Source: Paraescarpia echinospica (Eukaryota; Annelida; Polychaeta; Sabellida; Siboglinidae). From it: 64,000 nucleotides of DNA. The stretch is from assembly GCA_020002185.1 (NCBI GenBank), contig CM034532.1, forward strand, positions 45,527,506 through 45,591,505. The letters are read 5' to 3'. The notes beneath the pieces are model-generated. The model saw nothing but the letters and a program-made list of their open reading frames with translations. It was not told the DNA's origin and searched no databases. This document shows, one piece after another, positions 1 through 13,610 of the stretch (the first letter of the stretch is position 1; each line of letters begins with the position of its first letter). The position numbers and the translations under genes are program-made.

Positions 1-1596
1 GAACTGAGCAAATTAACATGTTTTTAAACATCTTAAAAACAAATCAACTGGGTACATTCAGCAAAGCAAATAAATAAATTATATATTAAATAAACATTAT
101 CATTACATATTTTATATATATATATAATGGCAAGTAGAGAATCATTACCATAGAGAATCATCAATATTTCAAAGAACTGGTGACTAGTAAGAAAATATTT
201 TACTTTACAATCTTGTTTTTCGTGCAGTTGCTAAACATTGAGTTAACAGAATTGTCAATAGAACACATTTTAATTCAATGCAGCTTTGATGTTAGTACAA
301 GTATTATAATCCTCAAGGTACAAATATGTATGGATAATAATGTATATGAGTTAAAAACCGGATGAGCTACATACAAAACTGAGCAAGCTTTCACAGACAA
401 ACCACTTTTTTAAAATGTGTGTGCACTTTAAAACTAACTAATACTGCAAACTGGCATTAGTTGTTCTCAGTTATAGAATAATAAAAACATCTAAAGTGTG
501 ACATATACCGAGTTTACAACATGTATTTAAAGATAACATCCTTTGCCTCAACTGAGCATGTGTGTATGTAGGATAGTTGCCATTTTATACGTTGACCAAG
601 TGTAGAGCTTAATTTTTTTTCTACTCAATTATGCCTATGCAACCAATTCAACATATATTGTGTTGACAGGGGTGGATCAAGTACATTTGATCAAGCATTA
701 TTCAAGTACAGGCACATTAAGGCAAGTACAAGTACTTCCAATCCAAACATAAATTTATCAAGTACAAATCCAAGTACATTTCAGTCAGAATGATCAACAG
801 TAATAACATTATTCATGTGCCAATTATTAACTATTTTGGAAATATATAATATTTCAATGAAAATATTATCATGATGGGTTGAATACAATGTTGTGCATAG
901 CACAGGCAAGTGTTATTTTGTATTATATATGTACTCAAAGTATGTACTTGACCAAATTGAGTACAAGTACAAGTACTTGGCTACCATCCCTGGATTGGTG
1001 TACATGTCATTAGTAATAAATGGTAATTCAGCATATCACTGTTGGAAACTCACACAATGTCCATGTTCATCTTTTAGAAGTTAGTGTAATAGTCAGGAGG
1101 TCTAGGATTTTATTAATTGGGGGCGCATCCACCCATCATCCCCTTGAGGCTTAACAAAAACCTCCAACTGGACATGGCATTTGACCAAAACGGGGCGGTA
1201 TACTCCCACACACCTGCGATCTGTAAAATACACCCCTGGATTAGCACCCAATAACTCCCATTAGGACAAAAATGGGGTATACCCCCAAACACCCTGAATC
1301 CATACTTAATACAGATAGTATGGATCCTCAGCCATGTCATCAAGTGTTTGTGAATAAACAGAAGTCCAATTAAACTCTACTGACCTCTGGTGAACGCATT
1401 CAAATCAACACAACTTGCTGCCAGGATTATCTGAAGAGTTAAACTGACTCAAATGCAACAGCCCCTTTGGTGCTAATAAAATAGATGTGCATTGTATCGA
1501 CTCTTTAGTCTTTAATATTGCATTAAACTGATGACACAAATGGACGGACAAAGACTGATAAGGAAGTATAGATTGCACATGAACAATGACACTTGA
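1..1596. other. Intergenic, downstream of the Kelch gene
   Basis: No gene is visible. Positions 667-997 hold a degenerate palindromic element rich in AGTACAAGTAC, starting CAGGGGTGG and ending CCATCCCTG, which look like terminal inverted repeats. Positions 1090-1340 are locally GC-richer with runs of C and resemble other C-run repeats in the window. The stretch should contain the 3' UTR of the minus-strand Kelch gene, whose stop is at 1597. I did not fix a polyadenylation site. Confidence 0.5.
667..997. repeat. AGTAC-rich inverted-repeat element (MITE-like)
   Basis: The ends CAGGGGTGG and CCATCCCTG are inverted repeats, and the interior is built from variations on AAGTACAAGTAC. Similar AGTAC-rich elements lie at about 38400-38780 and 42722-43280; the last has clear inverted ends and an 8-bp target duplication. 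No matching target duplication was found here, so the borders are approximate. Confidence 0.4.
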
Positions 1597-4500
1597 TCAC
1601 AGAACAACGACCGTGGCTTCACATCGACTAGTTGGCATTGGTTCCACGTAGAACCAGTCGTCTGTTTGAGGATCATAGCACTCCACCGTCTCCAGTGTGG
1701 CAGGGGCTGAGAACTGTCTATTTGATGTGCGTCCACCTATCACGTACAACAGGCCGTTAACCGCAGTGGCCGTGGCGCCGGCACGACCTGTCGACAGCGC
1801 TGGGATCACCGTCCAAGAGTTCTGCAGAGCAAGACATAAATGTAAAACGGACGACACACTGAAGAACAATTGTTATACCAGGGGTCCCATGTCTATTGAC
1901 TTGGTGGCAGAACTACTGCTTTTTCCTTTCAATTATTATGGAATTTGCCAATTGTTTCTTCAATTATTATGGAATCCACCAATCTACAATTTTCTATATG
2001 AAATATACCTCCAAACTGCAGCGTTAAACAGTCAAGGTTAATACAATTTAATTTACTCATTTCAAGCATAAATATATCTTGTCGAGGACTGGAATGACAT
2101 TGGTCCTTCAGAAAATGATCGCAGTATGAAATAATTGTATCCTAATGTGTGTGCACTGGGTAATTAACCTCAGAAATAAGTAACATACTTTAATAACTGG
2201 ACTAACTCCGTCACAGGAACAGTATTCATAATTATTCTAAAGTACACCCTAGAGCAGTGTCAACAACTAATTTAAATTTTATTGCAAAATTAAATGTTAA
2301 GCAATGATAAGTGAATATTAATTTGAATTAATTGTTTACGAAAGTAAAACTTTACAGGGGTTGTATTTCTTGCTAGAGGCTTATACAAATACATGTAGTT
2401 GCATGGTGAACAAATACATGTAGTTGCATGGTGAACAAATACATGTAGTTGCATGGTGAACAAATACATGTAGTTGCATGGTGAACAAATACATGTAGTT
2501 GCATGGTGAACAAATACATGTAGTTGCATGGTGAACAAATACATGTAGTTGCATGATGAACAAATACATGTAGTTGCATGGTGAACAAATAATTGTGTCC
2601 ATGATGTTGAGTGGTAAAGATCAAATTCATTATGTCTGTTTACAATGCCTGACAAATAGGTGCATCTCTGCTGGGAATGTGTGAAATGTTATTGACAGCC
2701 ATAGGTGTTGATTAGAATGTTCCCAGCAGTTGTCAGTGTATACTGGTAATTGGTGTTGTAAAGCCATGGATGCCAAACAAACACCATTCACTACACATTG
2801 GTCTTGTTAAACTATTGCAAGCCTTCACGAGTTAGACATTTGCAACCATGATGTTGTTTTTATTATTTTTATTTTAATGACATTGTATTTAATTATTTAA
2901 TTTGTTTAATGCAATATAATTATCATTGTGAATTGTATTTTTATCTAAAGCTACATCACTTTGTATGTAGGAGTGCGTGTGTTTCTGATGGTCCATTGAA
3001 ACAGACCATACACTCCACCTACTGGTATGTTATATTAACTCTTTAGACCCCAACCGCCTGCAAACATCTAAACGTCCACTTCCCCAACTGTGTGGATCAG
3101 TCAAACGTGGAGGTGGCGCCATCTTCTGGATACTTATGTTACTCATGTCACTGGATTCATTAGAACTGCTGTGCACTAGAGGTATTTATCATATGGCTTT
3201 GTGTTGTAAGTTTTTAAATGAGCACTGTTTGAAAATATCAACTGACAGAGTTCATAGATGAATGCAGTATTCTATGCAAACACATCCAGGCACAGGGTAT
3301 TTCATTTCGCATGTTTAATTTAAAAGTTGATTAGTATAATATTTAGAACCATCTTCTGTGGAATTAAATTATCTTTAAAATAAGCACAACTTCCAATGTT
3401 AGGAAACAAAGTTCACAAAATTAAAAGTGAAACACTACGTGTACCCACACCTTGGTTGTTTTGTGTCCGTGCTGCGGGAACTCGGAGCACATATCATAAA
3501 ATGACGCAGGATCTAAAGTGTTAAACTATGACAAGCCTTCATGAATGAGACACACTACTTACAGACTCGACTGACTTAGTGGTCATATTTTGAACAAACT
3601 CCATGAGCACATTATCTGGCAGATACAAGACGTTATTATTATTATTACATATATATATGATACATACCTCTTCAATGGAATACTTCTCAACCATAGACAA
3701 GGCCCCACTATCTTCATTCCAGCCCCCCACCGCATACAGACAGCCATCGAGAGCCGCCAGGGCAATGTAGGCTCGGCTGGTGAACATGGCCGCCAGTTCA
3801 CACCACTCCTGGGTCACTGGGTTGTAGCTCTCTGTCTTGTTCATCTCAGTTCCCAGCTCACTCATCCCACCAACCACATACACCAGGCCTGCAGGCAGAT
3901 AGAAACAATCACGCAGCTAATCACAGTGGTATATCATTATAATACCATTGATCAGCCATTAAGATGAAGATAATGATTTTTGGTTGGTAATACAACTGCC
4001 AACCTTTAAGTCTGTGATGCTGTCACACGTAAATATAGAAGGATAAAGTTGTTGACACAATTGTCATGTTTTGCATTTCAATTAACCAGGGCTTTTATGC
4101 AGAAGTTTATTGTATATCCTGATGCCAGGGCTCAGATTTTGTTAAATTATCTATTCGTCCAATAGACAAATAGAAAACTAACTTTCATAACCTACCTGCC
4201 CATAATCAACAGAAAACAAATTAAACATATTAATAATAATTGCTAAGTTGCCTGTGCTGCAATTAGCTCAGTTGTCCCATGGACAACCAGTAGGAATAAA
4301 CTGTTTGGCTGTTAATTTACTTGTTCCAGACAATCAGGAAAGTAGTTATTTTGCACTGTCCCATGTGTCCACTTTTTGAACAAATCCACATTGGTAGTTT
4401 TATAAAAATCAAAACATCAACAGGGAAAAGATCACCAGCCGCCATGTGGCCATATGGAATTTTAATGCAATGGCAATCAACTAGTTCAAGATTATTGTAC

Positions 4501-7500
4501 ATCTATAATAAAACATTTCAAAAGCAATTTCATGAACAAATGCACTGGCATTAAATCACTGCCTAGAGATGATAAACAGGGCTACAGTATCAACAGAGCT
4601 TCTAATTATTACTGATACAATAATATGCAAACAGATCAATGTGGTCGTCTTTCAGTAACTCACCTTTGTATTCGATGACACCCATGGCAAACCTCAGAGT
4701 CCGCACCTGATCAACCTGTATCCACCTGTTCAACTCTGGATCAAACCTCTCGACCGTGTCCCCGATCTGGGAGCCAATCCACCCCCCAAATGCATAGATC
4801 TTGTTATCACAGGAACACACCCCTAGTCCGCACCGCGGCACGGTCATGCTAGGAATCATACTCCATTGCTGTGTTGCCGGATTGAAGCATTCAGTACTGT
4901 CGAAGATCAGCGAGTCACTCTCGCCTCCGACGACGTAGATACACCCGTCTAGGATGGCGATCCCGTGTCCACTGCGAGGGTGTCTCAACAATGCGTGTTT
5001 AGTCCACTGTTGCTGGAAAGAATTGAAGCATTCGACCGTGGCGAGAGATCGACTATCGCTCCACCGCCCCCCTTCATCGCGGGTGTACCCCCCGACCACA
5101 TACATGTTCTTACGCGCACACTTGCGAGGTTGCAGCAAGTACGGCTTGAGTCGACCGATGCGTCGTTCGTACGGCTGTCTCTGACCGCCGTAGAAGTCCT
5201 GCATTAGTTTACGTAGAGCGATCTTGAGACTGAGGTCGTCACACCGTTCTATGTGGCTGTGGAGCTGCTTTGAGGAGACGATTGGGAAGCGGACGGGAGC
5301 TAGGACGTCAAAGACACAGCGTCGACGCTGCGAAACGTTGTGTTCGATCCACTTCATTGCCGCCTCGAACACCTGCAGCAGAGATAGAGCAATCGTACTC
5401 AGTGAGTGCAGTGGCACAGTGGCTAGAGCATCAGACTCTCAATCGGGAGAACCCGGTTCGAATCCTGTGCTGTTGTCTCATTGGGCAAGTTCGTTCACTC
5501 TACCTTGCTCCAGTTCACTCAGCTGATGGATGGTTTGCATGCAAAGAATGGTGTTCGATTGAACAGGTCTGACAGGGAGGAACGTGTAAAGCGGTTTAAA
5601 GACTGTGAAGCGCTTTGATTGGTATTTACTTATTTAAAAAGCATTATATTAAGAAGTGGAATTATTATTATTAAAGACTAAGTGAAATGAAATTTTAAAT
5701 GTCTTTGAAACTTCGTATACGAAAACTTAATACTCTTGTCAAGTAATGTGCCAAATATGAAGCCTGCTGATTGCTCATGTCACCAAGCCCACTCAGATGT
5801 GGTCATCTGCGTGTCACAAAGCAACCAGCCCATCAGATGTTGCTGACATCACCAGAGGCAATGTGCACGCCCTATCCTTTAGCACGGCGAGCGGCAGTGC
5901 GGCTGGTTTCAGACTACATGAAATTGCAATTGCGGAATTTAATATTTTTTGATATCACGGTAAAGATAATAATCTTATCAACAAGTTTGTTGCTGGAAAT
6001 ACACCAGAATTGTGTTAACTTGTTAAGTTATTGCCATTTGAACATCGCGAATACTCAACGTTTCATTACATCCGCTAAGCATTCGCGATGTTCAAATGGC
6101 AATAACTCAAAAACTAAAAATAAATCATGGATACATCCAGCAGCATCTTTGTAGATACGATTATTATCTTTACTGTGATATCAAAAAATATTAAATCCCA
6201 TTGCAAGTTTGAGTATTCGCAATGTTCAAACGACAGTAACTGAAAACGTAAAAAAATTCCTGAGTGCATCCAGTGACACATTTATAGGTAAGATTATTAT
6301 CTTTACAGCGATATAAAATAATATTAAATTCCGCTATTGCAATTTTAGGTACGGCCTGAAACACCAACCCGCAGAGATTAGTTTAATACCAGGACACTAT
6401 TTTTAGAGTATATTTCATTCAGATTGGGATTAAAAAGTTAATTTATCTTTAAGCAGTCCTAAGGACTGGATACTGCACAATATAAAAACTTTTTACTGTA
6501 ATTTTTGAGTAATAATATTCATATTCAATTACAGTGGTCAAAAGGTAAACTAATTGCACTTTGTTACAATGTCAAAGTAATCACAGTCATGATCACAAGC
6601 AAAACTACAATTTTCTTGTGCATTGTCCAGTAGTTAGACATGTGTCAATTCTTTAAAAAAAAAGATTTGTTTGCCATTCTTTCAGCTGTTAGTACAATAC
6701 AGTATGTCTTGTAAAACCATGAAGCTGTAACCATTAATATACTCCCAACTGTAGTCATGATTACATGCAGATGTTATCAAAATTGTAATTGATTACACTC
6801 ACTTTTTCAGTAATTGTACTCATAATCTTATGCATACATTTTAACAGTAATCGTAATCAATTACACCCGTGATGTAATCACTCCGTCTCTGACCTGTAGT
6901 TCGTTCTCTATAATGAGGTTCTCGCTCTGTAGCAGCCTCACAATGACGTCCTTCGTGAGGTCGAGGTATTCCTCTTCCGCGGTCACCGCCGTGAAGTGAG
7001 TGTGTATGTAGCCCTCACTCGCCTGACTCAGAGACACGCAGTTGTGCGACTCCGCGAACAGGAAGATCCCTGAAACAGCAATGTGGACTCAATAGCATCT
7101 ATTATTATGGTCTTTTTGACGACCGAGCCAATAATATAACATGCCGTACGCAAATAAATTGTCAGAAAAGTTGGTTTTAGCAAAATACAGGTACCATACG
7201 AAAACACAGCGCTGCGCAGAAAGTTTGGTAACAGCGTTCTGCATGCTAGCGGTTATAACCAATGAAAGGTAAGTTCTTATATAGCGCAGTATCCCGTCCT
7301 CAGGACTGCTCAAAGCGCTTTATACTTTACTCCCTGGCAAACCTGTTCAATCGAACACTATCTTGACTTCTCTGGGAAGCATTCAGCCACACTGTAATTA
7401 ATGCACGAAGACTATTCGTTCACAAATATCCACCACTGTTTATAGCCAGGTACTCATTCATACAGCTGAGTGAACTGAAGCGATGTGGAGTAAACAAACT

Positions 7501-9375
7501 TGCCCCACGTTCAACACTGCCACACAACCCGAGTTCTCTCAATCGAGAGTCTGAAGCTCTTACCACTGCACTACTGCGTTCCACAGAAACATATTGTTTT
7601 GTGTTGATGCACGTAAAAAAAAGTTGCCTTGGAAAGTCACGCTCAATTCTCATAAGCCATACACAGAGATCAGCGGCTAGATCTCTCGAGATTTAAAGCG
7701 ATGCATTTTGGTGTGGGTCAAACAATGACCCGGTAAATAGAATGCAATGTATTTTGGACATTCAGTAATCGTACATATTTCATTGAAAACTTAAATTTTC
7801 AGAGATATGCATTGCATTCTGTGCAAAAACATATTGCATGTTTAAATTTAATTTAAATGCTGATTAGCATATTTAGCACCATCTTGTGTGGAATTTAATT
7901 ATCTTTATGATAAGTACAACTTGCAATGTTAAGAAACAAAGAACAAAAAGATAAATGCACAAACATAGATGCAACAATATCTTGGTGACTTTGTGTGTGC
8001 TGCGAGGATTCGGAGCACATTTTATAAAAATGGCGTGAAGTTTAAAGGGTTAAACTTTATATGCTGCCCTCTACTGGTAGAGATGCAAGAGACTGACCTA
8101 CGCAGTTAGACGGGTGCAGCTGCTGCATCAGGAAGGTACAACACGCCTCTACAACGTCCGACAGACCCAGCATGTCCGATGCCACCAAGACATCCTGACA
8201 GTTGCTCTCTGTAACCTCTATGTCACCTGCATCGACACAATGTCATCTGACAACCCTAGACACCAATCCTTTATGAAGGATCAAATTTTACCAGTCCAAA
8301 AATAACCCAGTAGCTATGCATGTCTGCATGTGCACACATACACAATCCAGTCCAAATGTGCATATACAATAACAATATGGAGGTTGTCTGTTCAGTTTAT
8401 TGTAAAATCATGTTATAGATCTAGTATGAACTAGAAATTTTTTTGGAGGAAACAGTTTGTTTACATGGTAGAGCCCTGGTTTTGAAGGCGTGGTCTCAGG
8501 TCCATACTAATGAGAAGGATATCATGTAAAACGTCGTCATGCCCCCGTCGTGTCACAACCTTTCCGGGAGTTATCCGAGCTTGCTATATGACAATTTGAT
8601 TGACAGCTCAGCGATTTGTGTAATTGCTGAACTACTGAATTAAAAAGGTGATTCTGCTTCATTAAAACATATCTGGGTGGTTAGGATGTTAGACTACATA
8701 TTGATTACTGTATCAACTGATTCTACAATAAAAACAAACAGACAATCTCCTTAAGTCAAAGTGGTTGTTCGTTACATTCAATACATTAGAAAAGTATTTT
8801 CATTTATGAATGCAGGCCTGTATACTGATTTTTTGGCCAAAACAGGAGCACTGAGTGGTGGGTATGGGTGCCCCTTCCCACCTGAAAAAGGTGCAATATG
8901 CTGACATATGAAATCTGATTTTTACCCATGGGATGGGTGTGGGAAGAGTCACATCCCTTCCAACTTGTTTGGTGTTTTTTAAACAACCACTTAAAAAGGT
9001 GCAATTTAGTGTCACTAAGAATATGATTTTCATTGGGAAGCCTTACTCTTTATAGTGAGAATCAACAGTAATTTGAATTGCACAAAACATCTCACCCGTA
9101 TAAATAAATTCAAGCAGAATCTTGAAGACATCTGGTGTGATGCCGTGTATTTCGACACGATCTTGGTCGACCTCTGCCAGTCCACCTAAGAACATGGCAT
9201 TGAAGTAATCACTCGCTGCGGCCAGGACATTTTTGTGAGCAGCGAACCTCTGGGTGCCCACGCACAGCCAAATGTCGTGCAGTTCGTGTGTGAGTCGCAG
9301 CCGATACAGACCTCGTAGTAGCGTCTTAGCATGGCTGTCTGAAGTGTACCGCAACACATCTTCTGTAGTTGTCAT
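1597..9375 (-). CDS. Kelch-like protein (BTB-BACK-Kelch), 579 aa
   Basis: Six coding exons on the minus strand: 9375-9096, 8226-8098, 7069-6894, 5372-4664, 3888-3668, 1821-1597. All junctions are GT-AG, phases agree, and the sum is exactly 580 codons. The BTB domain is at residues 1-135 (FAAHKNVLAAASDYF, then the Y-T-G hinge across intron 1). BACK is at about 136-275. Six Kelch blades begin near 286, each with a GG doublet (YVVGGYTR, IYVVGGESD, IYAFGGWIG, YVVGGMSE, LYAVGGWNE, LYVIGGRTS). Family knowledge: such proteins are usually substrate adaptors of CUL3 ubiquitin ligases. I cannot assign the orthologue. Length is typical for KLHL proteins. The start follows an acceptor at 9411, so there is probably a separate 5' UTR exon upstream. 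The ends of exons 2 and 3 rest partly on phase. Confidence 0.9.
2388..2592. repeat. 24-25 bp minisatellite, about 8 copies
   Basis: The unit, containing ACATGTAGTTGCATGGTGA, is repeated head to tail about eight times with almost no divergence, inside the last intron of the Kelch gene. It opens long spurious minus-strand reading frames rich in C, Y and H. The unit does not match a neighbouring exon edge, unlike four other minisatellites in this window. Near-identity of copies suggests recent expansion and likely length polymorphism. Confidence 0.9.
3300..3525. repeat. Dispersed repeat, copy 1 (pair with 7835-8045)
   Basis: About 225 bp, from GCATGTTTAAATTTAATTT-type sequence to a GGAGCACAT...ATAAAATG end, also present at 7835-8045 in another intron of the same gene in the same orientation. 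Shared blocks include a CACCATCTTGTGTGGAATT-type motif and a run related to AATGTTAAGAAACAAAG. No coding content and no terminal repeats recognised. Confidence 0.6.
5408..5632 (+). repeat. tRNA-derived SINE, plus strand
   Basis: The head resembles a tRNA: A-box-like GTGGCTAGAGCATC and B box GGTTCGAATCC. A conserved body follows (CTCCAGTTCACTCAGCTG, GTTCGATTGAACAGGTC) and a tail matching the other copies. Copies of the same family are at 7265-7585, 34366-34935, 58790-59400, 59812-60072 and 63260-63392. It lies just upstream of Kelch exon 4. Confidence 0.8.
5898..6373. mobile_element. Foldback (palindromic) MITE, about 480 bp
   Basis: The ends TGCGGCTGGTTTCAG and CCTGAAACACCAACCCGCA are imperfect inverted repeats. 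Internally, arms with ATCGCGAATACTCAACG and CATTCGCGATGTTCAAATG face each other near 6040-6100, and a further partial arm follows, so the element looks like a palindrome plus an extra arm. It is non-coding and lies in intron 3 of the Kelch gene. Confidence 0.7.
7265..7585 (-). repeat. tRNA-derived SINE, minus strand
   Basis: Read on the minus strand this is the family at 5408-5632 with a better 3' end: tRNA-like head at about 7585-7520, body, then the tail AGCAGTCCTGAGGACGGGAT and a GCGCTATATAAGAACTT terminus near 7270. It sits in intron 2 of the Kelch gene. Confidence 0.8.
7835..8045. repeat. Dispersed repeat, copy 2 (pair with 3300-3525)
   Basis: Same family and orientation as 3300-3525, ending in GGAGCACATTTTATAAAAATG. 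It lies about 50 bp from the end of Kelch exon 2. Confidence 0.6.
8450..8720. repeat. Dispersed non-coding repeat
   Basis: Shares a right part (TTCTGCTTCATTAAAACATA followed by a GGATGTTAGA-type motif) and GACAGCT context with 42500-42720 in the coiled-coil gene. No terminal repeat or reading frame identified. Confidence 0.45.
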
Positions 9376-9410
9376 TTTGAGTCAGCTCACATAACCTGGC
9401 AATGTAGGCG
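9376..9410 (-). other. 5' UTR part of Kelch exon and its acceptor
   Basis: On the minus strand TTCTTCACAG precedes 9410, a credible 3' splice site 35 bases upstream of the ATG at 9375. An untranslated first exon therefore probably lies at higher coordinates. Confidence 0.55.
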
Positions 9411-11270
9411 CTGTGAAGAAAATTACATTATCTTTACATATTTATGTTTAGTTTTCATACATAAATTATCTATTATTCTATTATCACAATATATTATTTT
9501 TTAAACGACAATTAATAATGTATTATTCTAATTATAAATTCACTAATTATCGTTATGGCTATTAATTATTTCATTGTATTATTAATTCTTAGTTGAATGC
9601 AACTCCCAATATTTATTTACTTAACTAGTTTTTTTTTTTTTTTATACAAATTAATATATGTGGTATAGTTTCTCAAATTAAGTATGCAGTCTTATTTTAT
9701 TTGTATTGACATTTGGGGCCGTTTTAGACACCTATAACATAACATAACATTTTAAAACTCACCCTCACTTACTTACTTAACATGTCAAGTTGACTCAAAT
9801 TAGAGGCTTTCCAGGCTAGGTGGATCGTTGCCTATTCTACAGGAATCCCCCTATGGCTATACAGTAATTTCCTGTTTTGACTCTTGTCTCTAGTCTAGAA
9901 ACTATCTAATCTAGAGTAGGTTGAGTTGATGACAGTGAGTCAACGAGAGGTATAAATTTTCACTTGGAATCTTTTACTTTCTTTGGAATGCCACAGTCAT
10001 ATATAACCATGATGTAAGCCTAGTCTAGCCCTAGTCTAAACTAGGGAAATCTTCCAGTTAACATTACATGCCAAAATTAATAAAAAAAACTTATTATCCC
10101 TTGCAACTAGCCCTACCCAGGGCTAGGGCTAGGTTTGGGCAAAACGTGAGGTCTGGATCTTCATCATGATAGCTCTTCTTAACAGGGCAAGTAATTAAAG
10201 TGCTACACTTCTGCTTGCCCTTTTAAGTTTTTTCGACAATTGTATACATCTATAATTTAATAATTCCCTAATTTATTATGTCTGTTGTTGTTGAAATCAC
10301 GTTTCGTTCAATTATTCATTCAATAATTCATAACATATTTTCATTCATTCTCAAAACTCGAGACCGAGTCATGGCAGCCCGGGCCGTGTCGATGGTGTTG
10401 ACACTGACAGCTGGTCGTGCAATAAATCGTGCCAGTATTTGTGCTAGAACTTTGCTCTAGGCCCTACCCCGAGGCTAGCTCTAGCTAGTTAATGCTACGC
10501 TAGTAATAGCCTCTAGTCTTCACTAGGTCTAGGCTGGGTAAGCTTTATGCCCAGGGTAAGAGTTAGAGTGTAGCCGTAGCCAGCGTAGGTGTAGACACTG
10601 TAGTCTTGTAAGTTGTAGACTTGTAGAGGCAGAGCCGAGACCTGTACACCCAATAAGTAGCAATACCAATGGCAATGATTACTATCCAGGACATCCTGGA
10701 CTTACCCAAATTAAGTACTATGTTTGCTGGCTCTTAGTCGTGGTATTAAGATGATTAAACATCGATACTATGCAAGAATTCCCTGCTACCAACATCGTGA
10801 GAACATCTTTGATTCTTCGACGGCTTCATGATGACAGCAAGCAGGGAAACCGTGCCAAATTATTATCCAATGAAATTATTTATAACAATTGCCTCGTTTT
10901 GATTTAACTTGGAGACTCCCAACGTGGAATCCCTCGCTTCGGAGATGCCATAAAGGCTACATGAACGCCGCATGCCAATGAACATGCCCTTCACATTCAA
11001 AACACGCATATCTTGTTTCATTCAAAGATAAGTAAATTCCAGTACACTTCACTGCCGTCTGTCGGCTTTTTTAGTATCAAAACACCTGATAATAGCTAGG
11101 GACGAATACGGGGTTATGGAGTTCAATATAGAACCAAAAACGACCCAGTCTAAAAAAATCTCCCACCTCATCCAAACGGTGCTTCAAGTTGTAGCAACCA
11201 AGTGGTGTGTTTTGTACTTGAATTCACATATTTTACTTGGCTGAACACGCACAATTCTTTTCTAAGTGTC
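9411..11270. other. Gene-poor stretch upstream of the Kelch gene
   Basis: No coding exon is supported. 9420-9770 is very AT-rich. 9790-10660 is studded with CTAG-containing words (CTAGTCTAG, CCCTAGTCTA, CTAGGGCTAGG), too irregular for a clean tandem array. It may hold the Kelch promoter and 5' UTR exon, but I see no decisive TATA box or initiator. 10660-11270 shows nothing recognisable. Confidence 0.4.
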
Positions 11271-11632
11271 TGTAACGGTAGTGCTTGCATATAACTGAAT
11301 AATATACCAACAAAACGTCATAATCATATATGTTTATTATGTAGCTATCTAGCTACACGTGGCACTGATCTAACCCTTGCCTGACTGAATGAAAGTTTAT
11401 TTCCACAATCAACTGGTGCATGTGTTTATAACAATATTTTACAATTGCGGAAATAGAGACAGACTGGTTTACTAGTCTAAACAACGGCAGCGTCCACTAC
11501 TCTATACGCTAATTTGCTGTCCATGTGGGTATACTGCCTCGAGTCCAAAGATTGATGGTATGCATCGAGTCCAAATATACCCCGCCCGTTGGGATCAGGT
11601 GGGTATATCTCATGACAATCTCGTGACAACCC
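11271..11632 (-). repeat. LTR (3' LTR in element orientation)
   Basis: Aligns with 13611-13853 over most of its length (shared GTAGCTATCTAGCTAC, AAACAACGGCAGCG, CTGTCCATGTGGGTA) and carries about 80-120 extra bases after position 11390. Unequal LTR lengths imply a later insertion here or a deletion in the other copy. Confidence 0.75.
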
Positions 11633-12964
11633 TTTTTGTTATTTTGTTATTATTTTTTTTCACAGTTTATGGATTCACGGTTCATTAATAAGCCGTCGTG
11701 GTGGCTTAATGTCAACACGGTCACGCAGTGTCACGCGTCTTGCACATGGTTCGTTCCGCCTCGGCATATCGTTCGGTGTCCCCTGCGGCGTGTTCGGGCG
11801 AGGACACGGCGATAGCAGAATGTCAACAACAACTGGTTGTCGATGGCCGGCCGGCTTGGAGGTCGGTGCTCGGGGGCACGGACTGTCCCTCGTCTGGCGT
11901 CAGGTCATCAGCTGCAGTCCCGAACGGCGCCAACTCGTTGGTTGCCGTCTATTAATGAATTGCGCCGATAGATATGACCGGCGACTTCGACGCTGTATGA
12001 CCGTTGTCCCAACGCCCTTCTACAAACACCCAAACTCCAAGTGTTGCGTCCAGGCAGTTTCATGCGGACTGCCTGTCCAACTCTAAGTTCTTTCTGCGGC
12101 TTTGAGTGCATGTCGTAATGCCGTCGGTAATTTCGCTTTTGTTGTTCGATGGCAAGGCTGACCTTTCGATCTTCCTTGAATTTCTGGTGCCAACAGACTG
12201 TTTCTTGTCAGCAACAGTGTCATGGTCCGGCGTGACATCAAACGTTGCACGGACGAACTTTCCAAGCCTTCTGTTGGTGTGTTGTGCCATTCCAGAATAA
12301 CCTTCAGTGGAACGCTTCTATCCAGTTTGGCTTTCTTGAGTAAAGCCTTAGCCGTTTTAACAGCCTTGTCCGCTTCCCAGTTGCTTTGTGGGTAGTGCGG
12401 GCTTGATGTTCTGTGCTCAAAACCTCACTCACGAGCAAATTTCGCAAATTCCTGTGATCGCTATTGTGAAGCGTTATCGCTAATCAAAATTGAAGAAATT
12501 ACTGTAGTAGTCTACCAGTACGACATAATGCTGTCCGTCGAGTTCAAACAAGCCCGTTGCAACTTTGGACCATGGCAGATGGGGAACTCGTACGTTTGCA
12601 ACTTCTCCCGGAACTGTTTCGGTCGCTGTGCGTTGCAAACATCGCAATTACTGGTGTGGTCCTTCACCTCAATGTACATATATCGGGCCAATAGATGATC
12701 TCGCGCGCTCTGCGCAGGCATCAATCTACACCAATGTGTCCCTGGTGGTGTATTAGTTTGACCATTCCCGCTCGCATCGAACGGGGGATTACTATATTGA
12801 AGATTAGGCCATATTTAACTAACAGTTCGTGTCGATGGCGGTGGCGTAGCCATGTCCGGATCTCTAGTCTAGTTTATCTGTTATCAGGTATTGTTGACAC
12901 AATCCCGCTGAGCTTATAATTCAGCGATCCAGATTACGTAATCCAGTCAACACATATAATGGTA

Positions 12965-13590
12965 CAGCTGCCCTTAGCCGGGGGGGGGGGGGGTTCACGT
13001 GAATCCTCCTTTTTGTGAACCCCGGCCCTTTCTCCAAAATGTGAACCCCCCTCAAAATTGCATGCTTAAAATGTGAACCACTAATTGTATTCTTTCTCAA
13101 AAGCGTTAACCCCCTCCTAAAAGCTGCTGGATAGTGTTCAAGTATTACAAGGAATGACAAGAAAGCCTGATTTTTTACGTATGTTAAAGGGAGCCTGGCT
13201 GAGGGGTCTGTCTCCAATGCCGTGTGTGAAAAGGGCAGTCACTGGAGGAATGTGTGCCAAAGGACCATTGCACCAATTAGTCATGCAGAAGGACTTCACA
13301 CTATCCCAGGGTCTCCTGTAATGTAAACGCACGGGGAAACAAATACACAAGAAGAAGATGAAAACATATAAGACGAAACCACGTGGTCCACCAATCTCAC
13401 ACCCACTTCATTTGTCTTCCAGTTAGAACATTTTAATTGTAACCTTCTGCATTACGAGCCCCCACGTGAACACGTGGGGCCCTCTGCATTGTAAAAAATA
13501 TAACCCCATATGAACGTGTGGCGCCCCCTGGAGTGTGAATTGGTAAAATGTGAACTCCCCATTGTGAAAAGCTGGCTATACCGGCCTGCG
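12965..13590. repeat. C/G-run repeat nested in the gypsy interior
   Basis: Begins with TTAGCC, a run of about 14 G and GTTCACGTG, and contains several GTGAACCCCC motifs in both halves. It ends AAAAGCTGGCTATACCGG, roughly inverted to its start. It looks like a separate non-autonomous element inserted into the retrotransposon. Borders are uncertain. Confidence 0.35.
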
Positions 13591-13610
13591 GTAGGTCACT
13601 TCCTGACACC

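Noticed and set aside
2290..2655. Minus-strand ORFs rich in HATTCICSPCNYMYLF
   Set aside because: Translation of the 24-25 bp minisatellite, open in all frames. No protein features.
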